From NCBI GenBank assembly GCA_030762935.1, contig CM060900.1:390164632-390228631 (forward strand): a DNA stretch of 64,000 nt, written 5' to 3'. Within the stretch, counting starts at the first letter, position 1, and each line of letters opens with the position of its first letter. Both the position numbers and the translations under genes were made by a program. A model generated the notes under the pieces. That model saw nothing but the letters and a program-made list of their open reading frames with translations, was not told where the DNA came from and did no database searches. Shown piece by piece: positions 60,965 to 64,000 of the stretch. The stretch is from Hymenopus coronatus. Its lineage: Eukaryota > Arthropoda > Insecta > Mantodea > Hymenopodidae.

Positions 60965-62523
60965 GTACCAGGAAGTGACACAATACTCTAGAAAAATTAG
61001 AAAATAAACAGTTTTGAATCCTCCGGATTAAATTACAAAACTTTGATTTTACTGATTTGGTTGCTGCTTTAGTAGCAATAATCCCGCTACAAACAGAATG
61101 CAGCGTCGATCAATTCAAGTATTGCTATTGGACGTAGAGGAATCGTCATATCAGTAAGTATAGTGCTTAATATCAGTGTTTAGCTGATTAAAGAGATAAA
61201 TGCTTGAGACTTCCTCTAGTTAAAATCGCATCAGGACCTTGTCTGTAATTAAAAGCCCTATTATTCTGCGTATTACCTTATCTGCTTCCCAACACCTGGG
61301 TGATCTAATGACGTTGGGGATATATTGAGGAAGGCGCTTTAACGTGATAACCACCGACCTTAGGATGGTAGGACCTCCGGTGATGTTAAATGTTTCTAGA
61401 CAAGTTAATCTGATGAATGAAGTATTAATTGTTGTGTTTTGTTCTCCCTTAGATAGGTCCAGTCAATCGGCTTGGCTGAGCAGGTGTGAACAGATTCTGT
61501 CTTCGGAAAGCTATAGACTGATCACTATAGACTTCTTCATACAAAGGATCTAAGAAGTAACTACAGCATAGATACGGCACAAATTGTGAGTATACAATGC
61601 AGTGATGTTTACGCAACTCACAAGACAACGGTGATACTTTCACAAAGTACATTATGTAGTTTCTACATCATATGAAGGAAGTCACAAAGGGTGGAGAGGA
61701 GCCTGAGAACATACTGAAACTAGCAGTTTCAACATAAATGCCGTGTGTTTCCTAGTATGAAGCGGACGGGCTGATATCGATCTCACTGGAGAGGCAAACC
61801 TTATCCATCACCACTGACATTTATTTCAGTTAGAAACGTAGAGCAGCAGTTCCTCGACCCACCCTAAACCACCTCAACCCTCCCCACTTTGTTTACTCTC
61901 TGGCCGTGGGGTCGACTATTTGTCTTAGGTTCATTAAATTTAATTGGTAAACTAACCGCTGCACACACATACATACGCTCACACACACACCACTTGTGCT
62001 CGGCATAATGGAATGGTATCTAATTGGAGGAATCAAATTGTAGCCGACTTTGAGAGTACCAGCAGCAATTTCCTTCTTAAGTGACCAGAAAAACTAAATG
62101 AAATCTCGCATCTAACTCCTACACCTCTTCTCTCTCACTTCATCCACGTTCCTTCATGGAGCACACGTCTTCTCATTGAATGGAAGGTTAAATCGCTGCT
62201 GCAGGCGACACCTTCAAGTATTTGCGTATGTTCCAACATATAATTGATCAACTGCAGTGAGCATCTCTTGTAGAACTGTAGTTCCATTACTGCTTCACAA
62301 GGACCAGCAAAGAGATAAACTCAAGAATCAGATACCTGTGCAAGAAACCAGTAAGCTAGAATCTTCGGTTTTCTCGTACCTGAATTCAATAGCCCACTAC
62401 ATTGCGATGATCATTGGACAAACTACTATTCTGAAAGCAAAAGAGGTTTCTTGCGCATGTAAGCCATTTCTCCAGATATCATACCTAGTTGCACTTAGTT
62501 ATACTGCAGTCAAAACAGCAAAA
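60965..62523. other. no gene recognised; short (CA)n at 61968-61990
   Basis: The plus frame at 62257-62640 (127 codons) runs into the SINE that follows, so its last 38 or so codons are SINE sequence. Its first part has no recognisable domain. Confidence 0.45.
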
Positions 62524-62794
62524 AATGGGCGCTCTTTAACTGGTTTGATTCTCAGCGTTTCATTCTATATTAGGCGTGAAAGACCCCTTAATTTTGCTCG
62601 GAGACCTCCATCAGGCTTCAGTTTTGTTTTCGAGCCGTAAGTCTAAAACACAGGTCCACTGGCTTTACTTCCTGTCCAAAGAAAACCATTCTAATAATTT
62701 TTACGCCCAAAACAAAATTTATGGATCTCCGTCGGGTTTGAAACTCGCGACCTTGGGAATCAGAAGTTAATATACTACTCCTACACCACAGAGG
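62524..62794 (-). mobile_element. SINE family C, full-length copy
   Basis: Reverse orientation. The minus strand gives CCTCTGTGGTGTAGGAGTAG (A box), CCCAAGGTCGCGAGTTTCAA (B box with one extra T), GGAAGTAAAGCCAGTGGACC, GAGCAAAATTAAGGGGTCTT, TCACGCCTAATATAGAATGA and ACGCTGAGAATCAAACC. Every block lines up with the copy at 56043-56302. The B box is damaged, so this copy is unlikely to be transcribed from its own promoter. Confidence 0.93.
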
Positions 62795-62799
62795 ACGAA

Positions 62800-63479
62800 A
62801 CCGCAGTCACAGGTGTACTAGTAATGTTACAAGAAGTGAAATTTAACAAATTAATCTTAGTGTGCAGTTCATGGAAGGGCTGTTAACTAGCACTGACACA
62901 TTTTTAAATCCTTGATGAACCGCCACTAAACTTAGATTAAATTCAAACTGGGTAATGTTCATTAGTATACACGTTATCATAAGTATTTCTATACAAGTTA
63001 TCCTTAGGAACACCAAAAATGCAACCTAATGAATAAAACAGCTCAGAAATTTCTGAGAAATAAGTTAGAACTCCATTTTATAGTATTATGAAATATATGC
63101 AGAAAACACCTCAGATGGCGCATACCAGCTCGGCAGGTTTAGCTGCTCGTAATGGTTTAAACGATATTTTTTTTGTGTGTTATAAAGGTACCAACTTCTT
63201 ACAGACTCAGAAAACAGCGTGCGAGTTAAGCAATAAACCTTACACAAACAATTGTGGTCAATGACGCATCCATTCATAAACATTATGATACTTCATCCTG
63301 CTGAATGGTCTAATTTTCCTAGTGATGAGTCACAGATGAAGATAAATACTTAATAATGACGGAAAATATGTCCTCAGTTCTAACTATAAATCAATTAACT
63401 GCATTCTATCCCTCGTATCCCAATATATCGAGCCGGTGAAGTTATTGTTTTAAAGCTAACAAATTTTTCCGATTACCCT
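62800..63479. other. no gene recognised
   Basis: AT-rich; no supported feature. Confidence 0.5.
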
Positions 63480-63760
63480 ATAGCACTATAGCCCAGGAGG
63501 GGCCTGGGCCTACCAACCCAACTTATGGCCTCAAGTTCGCTTACGCAAAGAGGTGGTATTAGCCGATAGGGGAGCTGATCTGGCTAGCATCACGCAACTA
63601 CCAGCCGGAATTTCGCTCGCACTGACCCACTGCCTATTGCAGTTCCTTACGATGCTGAGTAAGCATCGATGCTATGCCTGAGATTTAAAGTACTCACCAC
63701 TATGTGCGAAATCAAACCTTGCGCATTTCGTTCCGGGAATAAGAGCTCCACAATCTCGCC
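63480..63760. repeat. GC-richer block with hairpins, unassigned repeat
   Basis: The block starts with GCCCAGGAGGGGCCTGGGC, a 7-bp stem with a 5-base loop. Inside it is GATGCTGAGTAAGCATC (6-bp stem). No tRNA boxes or coding are evident, and there is no second copy in the window, so repeat status is a guess from composition. Confidence 0.35.
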
Positions 63761-64000
63761 CACAATACCATGGTACAGTACGCACCCTAATAACTATTGA
63801 CGGTAAATAATCTACAGAGTACATACGCACACCTGGCGCCGCCTAGGTGAAATATCTCAGGGTTTTCATCGTTTAGGGGCTGGTATTATTACACAGAAAA
63901 ATCTATGGCGATGTGAAAATAATATATGATCATAGCTAGCAGTGGCAGCGTGACATCGTTCAAGGAGAAACCATGGTCAGTGAAAAGCCTGGCTGGCAAA
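63761..64000. other. no gene recognised at window end
   Basis: No supported feature. Confidence 0.5.

Noticed and set aside
62257..62640. 127-codon frame
   Set aside because: Its last part is SINE family C sequence in reverse and the first part has no recognisable domain.
1..64000. CRISPR arrays, bacterial operons, endogenous viral genes
   Set aside because: No spaced identical repeats, no dense co-directional genes, and no recognisable viral polymerase, capsid or protease motifs were seen in any frame.

Overview
The window looks like non-coding DNA (intergenic or intronic) from a large, AT-rich animal genome, most likely an arthropod. I found no host gene I can name. Every long open frame is a repeat, a decayed transposase, low-complexity sequence, or a short frame with no recognisable domain. 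The arthropod call is an inference. It rests on the kinds of Tc1/mariner transposase present (one with an N-terminal DUF4817-like domain, one of the 'FYDFKR...FREGRP' type, one of the 'KPAEIHRQLVE...DEARGGR' type), on several tRNA-headed SINE families, and on dispersed simple repeats. There are no operons, ribosome binding sites, CRISPR arrays, functional rRNA genes or convincing functional tRNA genes.

Layout: 0-9 kb is AT-rich, with an 89-bp tandem duplication (2.1 kb), a tRNA-headed SINE (2.5 kb), a LINE-like 3' end (5.2-5.7 kb), and a SINE cluster at 7.3-9.1 kb (two head-to-tail copies of family A flanked by family B). 10-18 kb holds another family B SINE, an orphan transposase helix-turn-helix fragment (11.2-11.4 kb), a possible Tc1-like remnant (15.6-16.2 kb, minus) and a truncated family A SINE (17.4 kb). 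18-33 kb holds family B SINEs, a dispersed repeat 'E' (copy 1), a non-coding repeat 'F' (copy 1), and a 5S-rRNA-derived SINE-like element at 29.0-29.3 kb. 33-50 kb holds F copy 2, three mariner-type remnants (35.3, 40.3 and 48.8 kb), E copy 2, another family B SINE and a 20-bp perfect palindrome. 50-64 kb holds a near-perfect foldback hairpin made from SINE sequence, three family C SINEs sharing a long conserved central and 3' region, and large CA-, ATT- and CGCA-type simple repeats.

How it fits together: the transposases are all broken and act on nothing now. The SINEs carry RNA polymerase III internal-promoter motifs (A/B boxes, or the 5S A/IE/C boxes) and would have relied on LINE reverse transcriptase. 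The most informative items are the internally deleted mariner whose frame joins its DNA-binding end directly to its C-terminus, the 5S-derived element, the family C SINE with a conserved core, the SINE foldback hairpin and the previously unlabelled repeat families E and F. Family letters A-F are labels I assigned; they are not database names. Alignments were made by eye.
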